Of a stretch of DNA of 64,000 nucleotides, positions 37,069 through 46,931 are shown in pieces (the first letter of the stretch is position 1; every line of letters begins with the position of its first letter). A program made the translations under genes and the position numbers. A model generated the notes under the pieces. It worked only from the letters and a program-made list of their open reading frames with translations, ran no database searches and was not told where the DNA came from. The stretch is from positions 1,426,001-1,490,000 of the forward strand of contig NZ_CP043633.1 of NCBI RefSeq assembly GCF_012974865.1, read 5' to 3'. The stretch comes from Nonlabens sp. Ci31. Lineage in GTDB: Bacteria; Bacteroidota; Bacteroidia; Flavobacteriales; Flavobacteriaceae.

Positions 37069-38439
37069 ATGAAAAATATATTTAAATTACTAGTTGCTGG
37101 AGCATTACTACTTTCTGCCAGCATGAGTTACGCACAAGATGAAAGCAATCGCTTTAGTTTTGGCATAGGTATTAATGCAATTGATCTATATCCAGTAGGA
37201 GAGAAAGATCAAGGATTAGGAGATTACTTCGATCAACCTTTTAATGTAGATCACTACAACATCATGCCTTTCCCAAGCCGTTTTGAACTAGGATACTATG
37301 TAGGTGACGGAATAGTCGCTACTGGTGCGGTTTCATTCAATCAAATAGATAGAGTAGGTGATACTAAAATAAAGGAATTATCTTACCTATCAATTGATGG
37401 TGGTTTGAGATACAACCTTAATGAATTGTGGAATGGTTCTTCTGCATTCAGTCCTTACTTAGGAGCTGGTGGATCTTACCAGTGGTTAGACGAAGATGGA
37501 TTCGGAACATTTAATGGTACTTTTGGTTTTGACATCGGTCTTGCTAAAAACCTATCTGCTAACGTACAAACTACATACAAGCACGCATTTGAAGATACTT
37601 TTCCAAAGCACTGGCAACACACAGTAGGTGTTAAATTTACTTGGGGAGCTGTAGATACTGACGGCGACGGAGTTGTAGATAATAAAGATTTATGTCCAAC
37701 AGTTCCTGGATTAGTGCAATTCATGGGATGTCCTGATACGGATAGTGATGGTATAGAAGATTCTAAAGATGACTGTCCTAATGTTTATGGTCCTGCTGAA
37801 ACTAACGGATGTCCTGACACAGATGGAGATACAGTATTAGACAAAGACGATAACTGTCCTGACACATTTGGTCTTGTAGCTCTTATGGGTTGTCCTGATG
37901 CTGATGCTGATGGTGTTGCTGATGGTGATGATGAATGTCCTAATGAAGCTGGTCCAGTTTCAAGACAAGGTTGTCCTGTTAAAGATAGAGATAATGATGG
38001 TATCGAAGACGCAATGGATAAATGTCCAGATGTAGCAGGTATCGCAGAATTAGAAGGTTGTCCAAGACCGGTTCTTCCACCTGTTGAAGTACAAGCTCAA
38101 TTAAATCAGTATGCTAGAACTATCTTATTTAATACAGGTAAAGCCTCTATTCAAGTAGAGTCTGAGCAAACACTTGCAGACATTACTACTATCTTGAACA
38201 AATACCCAGAAGCTAAATTTTCTATTGATGGTCACACTGACAGTACAGGTAGTGCAGGATTCAATGAGCGACTTTCTGACGATCGCGCGCTTTCTGTAAA
38301 AGGATACTTAGTGAAAAATGGAATTGATGAATTCCGTTTAAGTTCAAAAGGTTATGGTGAAACTAATCCAGTGGCATCTAATGCAACTAGTGATGGAAGA
38401 GCTCAAAACAGACGTGTAGAAATTAACTTAGCAAAATAA
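37069..38439 (+). CDS. OmpA-family outer-membrane protein with TSP3 repeats
   Basis: A 456-residue protein with a signal peptide (MKNIFKLLVAGALLLSASMSYAQ) and an eight-stranded-barrel-like N-terminal domain (about 25-195). A Ca2+-binding thrombospondin type 3 region follows (about 197-335), with DTDGDGVVDNKDLC, DSDGIEDSKDDC and DRDNDGIEDAMDKC. The C-terminal OmpA peptidoglycan-binding domain has FSIDGHTDSTGSAGFNERLSDDRA and GYGETNPVASN. This architecture is standard for abundant Bacteroidetes OmpA proteins that link the outer membrane to the cell wall. The start is at 37069, after a strong promoter. Confidence 0.95.
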   Translation: MKNIFKLLVAGALLLSASMSYAQDESNRFSFGIGINAIDLYPVGEKDQGLGDYFDQPFNVDHYNIMPFPSRFELGYYVGDGIVATGAVSFNQIDRVGDTKIKELSYLSIDGGLRYNLNELWNGSSAFSPYLGAGGSYQWLDEDGFGTFNGTFGFDIGLAKNLSANVQTTYKHAFEDTFPKHWQHTVGVKFTWGAVDTDGDGVVDNKDLCPTVPGLVQFMGCPDTDSDGIEDSKDDCPNVYGPAETNGCPDTDGDTVLDKDDNCPDTFGLVALMGCPDADADGVADGDDECPNEAGPVSRQGCPVKDRDNDGIEDAMDKCPDVAGIAELEGCPRPVLPPVEVQAQLNQYARTILFNTGKASIQVESEQTLADITTILNKYPEAKFSIDGHTDSTGSAGFNERLSDDRALSVKGYLVKNGIDEFRLSSKGYGETNPVASNATSDGRAQNRRVEINLAK

Positions 38440-38467
38440 GTTATAAAATACATTTTAAAATTACAGG

Positions 38468-38497
38468 AAAGCCCCTCTGAAAAGAGGGGCTTTTTTT
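38468..38497 (+). terminator. Intrinsic terminator after the OmpA gene
   Basis: An 11-bp G+C-rich stem (AAAGCCCCTCT and its complement), GAAA loop and a run of seven T residues, 28 bp beyond the stop. Confidence 0.95.
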
Positions 38498-38673
38498 ATA
38501 TCCCATAGGTTCCTCATCCAATAACCTATGCAGATATTTAAAACATAAAACACCTTTCTATGTTCCAACAAAAGCTTTTGGAAGCTTTGTGTAATTGTAA
38601 AAACAGGACGGGTGCTAAGAGCGGCAATCGATGGTGTGTTGGATACGGCAGTCGTTTCCGTACAAAAGTGTCA

Positions 38674-40089
38674 TTAATTACTCGTAAGAGAAACGTTGTC
38701 TAATTCGTAGGTGCCATCGTTATTGTCATCATCAAATCCACTGTATCTAAAAGCTATATGTCCTAAACCTGTCACACAATCTAATGAGACATGGTTTGAA
38801 AAAATCCAATTAGGAAAAAACTCCTCATCAGAAACAATTATGGCATCTGCCAGAGCTTCCCATCTAGCCGCAGCAACGCCCGAATTAGTTCCATCCCAAT
38901 CAGAACTAAATAGGACTTGCATGTTAGAGTTATTAGCAAAGCTATTGGAAGTTTCAAAGGAGAACACCTCTCCTGTTTGTACATCAAAATTAAATGCTGG
39001 CGTGATAAGCCATGAAACAGTATTAGCATCTCCTGAGTTTCTAGAACTACAACGCACACTTTTGCCTAAGGAGGCGTTTTGACCACTAGAGGTATATACC
39101 TCCCATGTTTCAGACCCGGCTTCAATAATGTTCGTCCACCCGGTAGGCATTGCTGCAGCTCCATTAGATAAAGTTTCAAAATTTTCAGATAATAATATAT
39201 GGGATCCTGCATCAGTGACAGTTCCACAGGCAACGATATCAAAAACACATCTCAGGGTAGAATCAAAATTAAAGTCTGCTGGGAAGTTGACAGAAATTAC
39301 ATATCTCGTGTCTCTAAAATCTCTACTCAAGATAGCCGTTATAGAACCACTTCCTGCTGGTAATCTCAATGCTTTAAAGTCAGAAAAAGTACTTGTTTCT
39401 AAAACGATAGAATCAAAAAAGTCAAAACAGGTCTGTACCATTCTTACTCCATCAAACTGATCAGTAGCTTCAGAAGCAAAAGTTCTATTTGCAGAAATAT
39501 CAGCATCGGTAAACTGAGCAGCTTCCAGTTTAATAAGAGTCAGTAGACGTTGATCACTGAATTCAGTAGAAGCAGTTAATGCTGTGGGGATGATCTCAAA
39601 AATTTCACTATCTCTTAAAACAGCGGTGTCTTGTAAGGCTGGTGTAATTTTTTCAATAGTTCCATTTGTTCCGTTGAGTCCAATTACGGGCACTCCATTA
39701 GCTTTACCAGCAGACAGTCCATCTAGTTTGACGTAAACACGTTGACCGATAGCATAAGTGGTAAATAAGGGACTGTTATCTATGAGAACCTTTATTCCTG
39801 CAGTAGGATTTTCTATGGCATCTTGAATGATTAATTCTTCAAAGTAATTCCCTGCCTCATCACTAGAGATGACATATCCTTCTATAAATTGCTCGTTGTT
39901 TTCAAAAGTAACAATACCTGTTGGAGACTGCCCTATCTGTCCTATCACCGAAGACATATCGATTAAGTTAGCAGGAGGTTCTATAGCTACGGTTGCTGTG
40001 TCTGGTATGCTAAAGTCGTCGTCTTCGACACAAGAAAAAACAATGATCGATACGAAAGCAATTGTAAAAATATTGTTGAGATTTTTCAT
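38674..40089 (-). CDS. DUF5689-type surface lipoprotein
   Basis: A 471-residue lipoprotein (signal ending VSIIVFSC, Cys20). The N-terminal half shows the DUF5689 pattern, with YVISSDEAGNYFEELIIQDA and GQRVYVKLDGLSAGKANG. The C-terminal half is a beta-rich domain like choice-of-anchor modules (SENFETLSNGAAAMPTGW to the end). Such proteins accompany TonB-dependent receptors on the Bacteroidetes surface. Here it lies 33 bp downstream of a large receptor gene and is surely its operon partner. The start is set at 40089, where the signal peptide begins. Substrate unknown. Confidence 0.85.
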   Translation of the reverse strand: MKNLNNIFTIAFVSIIVFSCVEDDDFSIPDTATVAIEPPANLIDMSSVIGQIGQSPTGIVTFENNEQFIEGYVISSDEAGNYFEELIIQDAIENPTAGIKVLIDNSPLFTTYAIGQRVYVKLDGLSAGKANGVPVIGLNGTNGTIEKITPALQDTAVLRDSEIFEIIPTALTASTEFSDQRLLTLIKLEAAQFTDADISANRTFASEATDQFDGVRMVQTCFDFFDSIVLETSTFSDFKALRLPAGSGSITAILSRDFRDTRYVISVNFPADFNFDSTLRCVFDIVACGTVTDAGSHILLSENFETLSNGAAAMPTGWTNIIEAGSETWEVYTSSGQNASLGKSVRCSSRNSGDANTVSWLITPAFNFDVQTGEVFSFETSNSFANNSNMQVLFSSDWDGTNSGVAAARWEALADAIIVSDEEFFPNWIFSNHVSLDCVTGLGHIAFRYSGFDDDNNDGTYELDNVSLTSN

Positions 40090-40122
40090 ATTTGCGTTTT
40101 TAAACAGGTTCATCATTGTTTA

Positions 40123-42966
40123 TTAGAACCTTAGGTATAGGTTGAGGTAATAGGTTGTTCCATTACCAAAGAAATAGCGTGGTGCAAATACTTCTTGGGG
40201 GTTATTTTGATCGTCTCTTGTGGATCTGAAGTTGGAATTACGAGACTGCTCAAAGCCACCTGTTTTGTATTCTTGACCAAACACATTATTAATAGTTGCA
40301 AAGAAACCTACATATTTATCGTATATCCTCCATGATTTACCACCGATCACATTCCATAACAAGTAGTTGTCAAATTGCTCTTGCTTTAAAAGCTCATTGG
40401 CTAGTGCACGATCAAAGTCATTAAACTCCATCCCATCATAGTCCAATCTAAAATTAGCAGACCTTCTCAAGTTACTGATATCAGCATATGCATTTGCAAA
40501 GTAGTTTGCCGTTATACCTAGATTCCAGTATTCTGGATCTCGGTATTCAAAACCTATTTGTAAGGCCGTTTCTGGCCCACCAGCTACGTGATAATCTTTA
40601 AGACTAGTAGTTCCATCACCGAAAGAAAGTGGCCCTCTAAAATCGTCACTAGTGAGATAAAGATGTGGGTTGTTGGTATATACATTCTGTCCTACAGCTG
40701 CGGCTCCTTTTAACTTTATAGTAGGAGTGACTTGCACTTCTATACCTAATTCAAGACCTGCGTTACGTCTTTCTATATGAGTCATGACTTCTTGTACAAA
40801 GGCACTGCCGTCATCTAGAGGGAGTCCCGTCAGATCTTCTGTAAAGTAGAACCCAATATCTGTTCCGTTTATAAACTGAGTATAGTAAGCGGTAAATCTT
40901 GCTTTAATGACTGGGGTGGAGTAGATATAGCTTAAGTCTGTACTGTACGACTTTTGAGATTCTAGTCCGATTACGGTTTCATTATTTTGCCGTGCATTGC
41001 TAAAAGAATTTCTAATCGTTGGAGCTTGAGAGATGTAGGCGGCATTAAAATCAAAAAACTGTTGACCAGAGATTTTATAGGTAGCACCAGCCTTAAAACC
41101 AAAATCTGTAAATTCTAGGAGTTTACTTTTTCCAAAAGACGCTGCACCAGGGAAGTTGCCATTCTCAAACTTACCATCTCTTTGATAAACAGTCCTACTG
41201 ATATTAACAGCGACAAAGAAATCTACTTTTCTTGTTTTAAACTGAGTTTGAGCAAATCCAGCAATTACATTTGCATTGATGTTGTAATTGTATTTGTAGC
41301 GGTCCCCAATCCTTGCAATACGGTTAGGCGTTCTAAGGTTAGATTGTGCTGCTTGGTCCAGGTTGATCTCGCTTGTTTCTTCTGCAAAGAAATCTACATC
41401 TAGGAAGCCTGAACCGCCTAGAAGATCATTGATCATAGCATAGTTTTCACTGTTCAAACTACGGTATCTCATACCACCATTAAAAAGAATATTCTCTGTA
41501 ATATCTGCGGTTATAATGGTATTTACAGATAATTGTTTGTCATCTATACGATCCTCTTGAATAGCGTATAAAGAATTTCCGCCAGCTGCTCTCAAACTTC
41601 TGTTTGCCTCGTATAGGCTATTCCAGTCCAACTGTCCATCATTAAGGAATTCTTGTTGCGCTTGGAACGCATATTGAAAATCGATCGGGTCCTGACCATT
41701 TCTTAAGAAATAACTAGGTAAGTTCTGGTAGTAATCAGGATTAGGATTTCTCGCGCCACCTATATACGCATTTTGACCTAAAGTATGATCTATTCTAGTA
41801 CCACCATTATCGATACGTGTATTACCTATTTTACCAAATTGATATCCCAGGTTTGTATGTAACTTTAGCTTGTCGTTGATGTTCCAGTAGTGGTTCAACA
41901 TAAAAACAGGCTCTTCGACCTCTCTGATTCTACTGTTGCGTTGTACGTTATTTTGCACTCCCCAAAATGGATTGTACTGTATGCCTTTAAGATCTCTAAT
42001 TTCTTGAGTCATTGCTGTACGACGTCCACGTCTATTAGGGGTATAGAGGCCAGTAAAATTGATGGAGTGCGCATCGTTTAATTTTTTCTCTACAGAAAGT
42101 CCCAAAGAGTTGGCATCGTATAAGGTGCCTTCTACAAAACCCTCTTCACCAGCTCTTCTTGATGCATTGATCGCATAGGACCAGCCGTTATTCCATAATC
42201 CAGAACGGTGCGATACCATAAAGCGACCTCTATAACTTCTGTTAGAACTCGCATAAGATAGTTGAGTTCCTGCGCGTTGCTGTGAGGCTCTCATATCGAT
42301 GCTTTGTACACCTGCATAACCACCGAAGCTTTGATCTGCGGCGCTGAGTCCCATGCTAAAGTTTTGGTTGCGTTGTAGATCGTTTACTCCGCCCCAGTTG
42401 CTCCATTGTGGTCTTCCAGAGAACTGTTTATTCATCTCGATACCATTGATGAGAACCTTACCATCTTCACTGTTTAAACCTCTTGGTCTAAAAAAAGTAG
42501 CACTAAAATCGTATGCTGCAGCTCTCAAAAACTGGTCTCTAGAAGCTTGGAGCAATCCAGAAAAATTGTTTGCTGCGTTCTCATCATCTGCCAGATCATT
42601 TTCTGTTAAAGAAATAATTCCCTGCGATTGGGAGATGTCAGAGTTGTCCAGTTGCAGATAAAGAGGATCAATATTCACTCTGTTGATGGTATCAATCACC
42701 ACCGGAATTGTTTTTGAATAATACCCATTTTTTAAAACAGTTATTTTTTGATCTCCTAAAGGAATAGCTCCAGTTACTATAAAATAGCCGTCGGCACCAG
42801 TAGTTGCCTTGAATTTTGTGCCCAAAACACTAATACTCACACCAGGGATAGGCTCCTCTGTTGTGTCCTCAATTACGCGACCTTTAAGGAGCTCTTGTGC
42901 CATTCCCAGACCAGAAGCCAACATGAAAACAGCCAAAACAAGTATGTTAAGTTGTTGATGAATCAT
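40123..42966 (-). CDS. TonB-dependent outer-membrane receptor (carboxypeptidase-like N-terminus)
   Basis: A 947-residue receptor. After a signal peptide (residues 1-23) comes a CarboxypepD_reg-like domain (about 24-110, LLKGRVIEDTTEEPIPGVSI and GADGYFIVTGAIPLGDQKI). A plug region and a 22-stranded-barrel-like region follow, ending in the aromatic-rich terminal strand YYLNLYLRF typical of outer-membrane insertion. It takes up a large ligand using TonB energy. The lipoprotein gene immediately downstream and the EEP-family enzyme gene divergently upstream suggest a shared function, possibly phosphodiester or nucleic-acid scavenging (inference). Confidence 0.93.
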   Translation of the reverse strand: MIHQQLNILVLAVFMLASGLGMAQELLKGRVIEDTTEEPIPGVSISVLGTKFKATTGADGYFIVTGAIPLGDQKITVLKNGYYSKTIPVVIDTINRVNIDPLYLQLDNSDISQSQGIISLTENDLADDENAANNFSGLLQASRDQFLRAAAYDFSATFFRPRGLNSEDGKVLINGIEMNKQFSGRPQWSNWGGVNDLQRNQNFSMGLSAADQSFGGYAGVQSIDMRASQQRAGTQLSYASSNRSYRGRFMVSHRSGLWNNGWSYAINASRRAGEEGFVEGTLYDANSLGLSVEKKLNDAHSINFTGLYTPNRRGRRTAMTQEIRDLKGIQYNPFWGVQNNVQRNSRIREVEEPVFMLNHYWNINDKLKLHTNLGYQFGKIGNTRIDNGGTRIDHTLGQNAYIGGARNPNPDYYQNLPSYFLRNGQDPIDFQYAFQAQQEFLNDGQLDWNSLYEANRSLRAAGGNSLYAIQEDRIDDKQLSVNTIITADITENILFNGGMRYRSLNSENYAMINDLLGGSGFLDVDFFAEETSEINLDQAAQSNLRTPNRIARIGDRYKYNYNINANVIAGFAQTQFKTRKVDFFVAVNISRTVYQRDGKFENGNFPGAASFGKSKLLEFTDFGFKAGATYKISGQQFFDFNAAYISQAPTIRNSFSNARQNNETVIGLESQKSYSTDLSYIYSTPVIKARFTAYYTQFINGTDIGFYFTEDLTGLPLDDGSAFVQEVMTHIERRNAGLELGIEVQVTPTIKLKGAAAVGQNVYTNNPHLYLTSDDFRGPLSFGDGTTSLKDYHVAGGPETALQIGFEYRDPEYWNLGITANYFANAYADISNLRRSANFRLDYDGMEFNDFDRALANELLKQEQFDNYLLWNVIGGKSWRIYDKYVGFFATINNVFGQEYKTGGFEQSRNSNFRSTRDDQNNPQEVFAPRYFFGNGTTYYLNLYLRF

Positions 42967-43085
42967 TCCTAAAATTAAGATATTTTTTCCAAAAACCTAT
43001 AAAAGACTGTATTATAGTCATTTAAAATATATTTTTATGAGATTTGTAGCTAACTTTACAGTAACATAATTTTTAATAGGAGGCG

Positions 43086-44198
43086 ATGTGTAGAAGTTTA
43101 TTTCTTTTTTTACTAGGTGTTCTCACTTTCCTGCCTGCCGGCAGGCATGGCGCGAAAGCGGTACCAGCACAAACAATTACAAAGGCAAAACAGTATAAAG
43201 TGAAGACTGTTGCCTTCTACAATTTAGAGAACCTTTTTGATGTGGAAGACGATGAGAGCATCAATGATGAAGCCAGTCCTATTATGGAAATGGCTGAAGG
43301 AGTAAGGGCTGAAGTTTATAAAAAGAAACTAACTTCTATGGCGCGTGTAATACGCAAAATAGGTGCTGAAAAATCACAGTCTGCTCCTTCTATAATAGGA
43401 GTTTGTGAGATTGAAAACAGAAAAGTGCTAGAAGACTTGGTCAACCATCCACTACTTATCGAGTTTGATTACGGAATCGAGCATTATGATTCTCCAGACC
43501 GTCGCGGGATCGATACCGGACTTTTGTATCAGAAAAGTGATTTTAAAGTATGGAATAGCGAGAGCAAAGAGCTGGTTATTTATGATAAAAGTAGCGGTAA
43601 CCGCATTTATACTCGCGACCAATTGGTAGTTACTGGTGAGCTGGACGGAGATAAGATGAGCTTTATTGTAAACCACTGGCCTTCGAGACGAGGCGGAGAA
43701 CAAAAAAGCCGTCCTAATCGAGTTGCCGCAGCTGCCTTGAACAAAAGAGTGATCGATTCTTTACACAGTATTGATGCGATGTCTAAGATCATTATCATGG
43801 GAGATTTAAATGATGATCCTATTAACGAGAGTGTTTTAGTAACCCTTAATGCACAAAAGGATAGAGAAGATGTACGGCCACAAATGATATACAATCCCTA
43901 TATTCAAATGTTAAAGGATGGATTCAATACGCTTGCTTACCGGGACGCAGGAAATATTTTTGATCAGATCATGTTTACCTATCCATTATTAAATGAAGCA
44001 AATCAAGAAGGTTACCGTTACTATCAAGCAAATATTTATAACCCAAGTTTTATGACTAGCAAAACAGGAAGGTACAAAGGCTACCCATTACGCAGCTTTG
44101 CAGACGGTGGTTTTACAGGTGGTTTTAGCGATCACTTTCCGGTTTATGTTTATTTAGTAAAGGAGATTAAAGAAATAGAAAAAAATAAGACCAATTAA
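43086..44198 (+). CDS. Secreted endonuclease/exonuclease/phosphatase-family enzyme
   Basis: A 370-residue protein. After a signal-like hydrophobic segment (about 3-17) the mature part begins KTVAFYNLENLFDVEDDE, where the Asn and Glu are metal ligands of the EEP fold. It continues IIGVCEIENRKVLEDLV, SFIVNHWPSRRGGE, IIMGDLNDDPI and ends with FSDHFPVYV (catalytic His). Members hydrolyse phosphodiester bonds in DNA, RNA or lipids. A palindrome copy containing a 21-bp insert lies in the signal-peptide region and encodes FLPAGRHGAKA. An unusually strong ribosome-binding site (AGGAGG) precedes the ATG. It is divergent from the TonB receptor. Confidence 0.9.
   Translation: MCRSLFLFLLGVLTFLPAGRHGAKAVPAQTITKAKQYKVKTVAFYNLENLFDVEDDESINDEASPIMEMAEGVRAEVYKKKLTSMARVIRKIGAEKSQSAPSIIGVCEIENRKVLEDLVNHPLLIEFDYGIEHYDSPDRRGIDTGLLYQKSDFKVWNSESKELVIYDKSSGNRIYTRDQLVVTGELDGDKMSFIVNHWPSRRGGEQKSRPNRVAAAALNKRVIDSLHSIDAMSKIIIMGDLNDDPINESVLVTLNAQKDREDVRPQMIYNPYIQMLKDGFNTLAYRDAGNIFDQIMFTYPLLNEANQEGYRYYQANIYNPSFMTSKTGRYKGYPLRSFADGGFTGGFSDHFPVYVYLVKEIKEIEKNKTN
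43126..43158. repeat. Palindrome copy carrying a 21-bp nested insertion (inside EEP gene)
   Basis: The parent palindrome arms CTTTC (43126-43130) and GCGAAAG (43152-43158) are separated by exactly 21 bp (43131-43151), including TGCCTGCCGGCAGGCAT. The insert is in frame and adds LPAGRHG between the Phe and Ala of the usual AFAKA. Confidence 0.9.
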
Positions 44199-44224
44199 GA
44201 TTTCAAACAAAACCTATTTCATAA

Positions 44225-44251
44225 AAAAGCACCTCTATTGAGGTGCTTTTT
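44225..44251. terminator. Intrinsic terminator between convergent genes
   Basis: An 11-bp stem (AAAAGCACCTC and its complement), 4-base loop, with A- and T-runs on its two sides. It serves the EEP gene and possibly the convergent outer-membrane gene. Confidence 0.85.
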
Positions 44252-44276
44252 AGTTTAAACTATTTGCTGATTTATT

Positions 44277-44966
44277 TTAAAACTGAAATTTTAAAGTAGG
44301 CGCAATAGCAAATGTTTCTAACTCAAAGCCTGCCGATACAATTACATAAGCCGTGCTTTGAACGCCCAAGCTAAATGGACCGCTTCGAAAAAAATCGTAC
44401 TGAAAACCTAAGTAAGAAGTAAGCTCAGATAAGTTAGAATTTTCATTATTTCGCTCAGAAATTAAAACATTTGAAGCACCTGGATTAATCGATATTTCTG
44501 ATTGCTGAAAAGTTGTATGAGCAAAACCAGCACTAACAAATAATCTATCGTTTATAAAGGAACGTTTATAACCTAGTTTATAAAAATGATTGCGATGTCT
44601 TAATTGAAAATCTTCTACAACTACTTCTGTTCCATTAGGAAAGGCTACTATTCCATTATAGACTCCTTGATTCATGGTGCGAGAATGACCTATTTCTAGA
44701 TAATTCCTTCCACCTAATCTTATGTTAGCAGTTACATTAAAATAGGTCCCGATCTCTCTTTTTTGAAACAATGTTGCTTCTCCAGGAAACCCCTCGATAG
44801 GAATAATAGCATCGTCTTCCACACGTATTTCTTGATCATAATCAACAAAATTGTTGTATTGCGGACCGTAAGAAATTTGTACAGTAAGCCAAGAGTCTTC
44901 TTTACTTTCTTGAGCGTCTACTATTGTTACTAAAAATAATAATAGAATAAATATGTATTTTTTCAT
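44277..44966 (-). CDS. Outer-membrane beta-barrel protein
   Basis: A 229-residue protein with a signal peptide (MKKYIFILLLFLVTIVDAQ) and then alternating aromatic/polar strands, ending AIAPTLKFQF, the terminal-Phe signature of a barrel. Strands such as NVTANIRLGGRNYLEIGHSR and FYKLGYKRSFINDRLFVSAGF are visible. The start is set at 44966, where the signal peptide begins. It lies directly downstream of the lipoprotein gene (7 bp after its stop) and is probably co-transcribed. The family is unknown. Confidence 0.75.
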   Translation of the reverse strand: MKKYIFILLLFLVTIVDAQESKEDSWLTVQISYGPQYNNFVDYDQEIRVEDDAIIPIEGFPGEATLFQKREIGTYFNVTANIRLGGRNYLEIGHSRTMNQGVYNGIVAFPNGTEVVVEDFQLRHRNHFYKLGYKRSFINDRLFVSAGFAHTTFQQSEISINPGASNVLISERNNENSNLSELTSYLGFQYDFFRSGPFSLGVQSTAYVIVSAGFELETFAIAPTLKFQF

Positions 44967-44973
44967 TTTAAAA

Positions 44974-46415
44974 TTATTGAATTGGAACCCATCTGTGGTG
45001 CATGGTATATGGTACGTCTGTTCCTCCTGCATTTATTCCCCAGCAGCGATCTGAGAAAGAAAAATCACCATCCCAGCAACCACTTCCGTTGTCTAGTAAA
45101 TTTGTTATAAAAAATTCAGACTCTTCCCTAGTTCGTAAAATGACAGCTTGGTCTTTAGAGCGATTTTGAATTGTAATGTCAATATTTGCTGCATATGTGT
45201 CATCTGCTAAATCGAATGAAATATCTTGATCTATAATTAAGTCACCAGTATTATCTTCTTCATAGATCACAAATAATTGTTCGTGCTCTCCTTCACATTC
45301 CCAGTTATTATCCCATAAAATGTTTACAGCACGAACATTTTCTCTTCTAATCTGCTTTCTAGACCAATATTGGTTTTCTCTTAAATTCCATTGATTTACG
45401 TTATAACTGCCAAGACTATCTATGTCAATCGCTTCTCTACTGTCTACTCGGCAGTATCTTACTTCAGATCCTCCACCATTTCCTGTGAATGAAATATAAT
45501 TGTCATATTGTTTGCGGAATTTTGCTCTACCTACAAATACTTGTCTTATATAATTTCCTGCTGGTTTTACATCAGCACAATTTCCTGTATATTGATTTGG
45601 AGTGGTCGTGGTTGCGCCAGTTCCAGAGTTTGAAGATGATCCACCAGAAGAAATTCTATCACAATCCACAGGTAAATCTTCAGTAGCTGCTGCAATTGCA
45701 GCAATTGGAAATCCTAGACTAGTACATGGGTCATAACTGGGTTGTATGATTATAGTGAAGCGGCTCTCTGAATATCCATCATCTACAGTTACTTCACTGT
45801 AAATCTCTCCATTAAATTCATAACCTCTCGCTTCATCTGCTTCTACCACAGCTGGCACTAAAGTTGGATTAGAATCCATAGGGATAGGATCAAGATTTGA
45901 ATCATCGTCATATGGTAGATAAAACGTTAAGTGGGCATAATCAAAAAAGGTCTCAAGATACTGTTCTGTTCCTACTAATCGAGAATCTTTTACATGAACT
46001 AAGTTTATAGTCTTGTTTTCATTATTAGATATATAAGAATCAAAGAAACCTTTAAATTTACCCTTGTTATTTTCACTTACATCTGCATAGTTGTAAACAA
46101 GGCTAGTACTTGGGTTTAATAAATCATCCAGAGAAACAATATGATCTTTGTAGAAGTCATTTTGAATAAGTTGAGAAACTTCATTTCTGACATCGGCATT
46201 ACTAAAAGCAATTTTAGATAAGTCAGTTAATTCTAATACGGCTTTCCTCATCTGTTCTTGAGAAGTATTACCTAAACTGTAATCGTTCACATATAGGATG
46301 CTGGTGTTTGATTTAAAGGTAGGTTCTTCATTGACTACCTCGTTATTGTCTGAGCATGAGTGTAACATAGCTACACACACACGGAATAAATTGTTAATAA
46401 TTTTGATTTTTTCAT
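44974..46415 (-). CDS. Surface lipoprotein with a frameshift in its signal sequence
   Basis: The long frame gives about 470 residues of beta-rich, Asp/Asn-rich protein with no recognised family. It contains an S-G-G-S-S-S-N-S-G-T-G linker near the middle and C-D-R/C-A-D cysteine pairs. It begins only at a GTG (46380), directly before the lipobox LHSC. However, the ATG at 46413-46415 followed by AAAAAA and TCAAAATTATT would, with one more A, read MKKIKIINNLFRVCVAML and then LHSCSDNN, a perfect lipoprotein signal peptide. The missing base is therefore either a frameshift mutation, phase variation at the A-run, or a sequencing error. An outer-membrane protein gene follows. Confidence 0.7.
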
Positions 46416-46567
46416 AATATTTTATTTTAGTTACTCATAAATCTATAACAAATGTTATCAATAAATATTGTATTTGTAAAGGCTTAACATTTTGTTAACA
46501 AATTCATCAAGTTATGTAATTTTTGTTAAGTGGCGGATTATTAGAATTTTGATGTGTATTTAAATTT

Positions 46568-46930
46568 TCAAAAATGATAAAAAGCATCCTCAATATGCTC
46601 CAGCTTTGTACCGGCTTTATTCTTAATAATAGCAACGATGTCAAAACGCACCTCCACTTCATCCTCCACAAAATTTTCTACATAATGATTTGCTGTAGCC
46701 ACCAGTCGCTGAATTTGATCTTTTTTTAAAAAGTCTTGTGGATCACCGAAGTCAGGGGTAGATCTAGTTTTTACTTCCACAATAATTACTACATCTTTCT
46801 TGCGAGCAATGATATCGATCTCTCCTTTTTGAAAGCTGTAATTGCGTATCAAAATATCATAACCAGATTTCAATAAATGCAAGGCAGCTAGTTCTTCTCC
46901 TTCGTCTCCTAAATCATTGTGCTCTGCCAT
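46568..46930 (-). CDS. YraN-family nuclease-like protein (UPF0102)
   Basis: A 120-residue protein with the family's conserved layout. LGDEGEELAALHLLKSGY at the start and GEIDIIARKKDVVIIVEVKTR carry the E-x-D ... E-V-K residues of a PD-(D/E)XK-like nuclease core; FDIVAI follows. Its physiological role is uncertain. Its start codon lies just one base from the stop of the LD-carboxypeptidase gene, so the two are likely co-transcribed. Confidence 0.93.
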   Translation of the reverse strand: MAEHNDLGDEGEELAALHLLKSGYDILIRNYSFQKGEIDIIARKKDVVIIVEVKTRSTPDFGDPQDFLKKDQIQRLVATANHYVENFVEDEVEVRFDIVAIIKNKAGTKLEHIEDAFYHF

Positions 46931-46931
46931 A

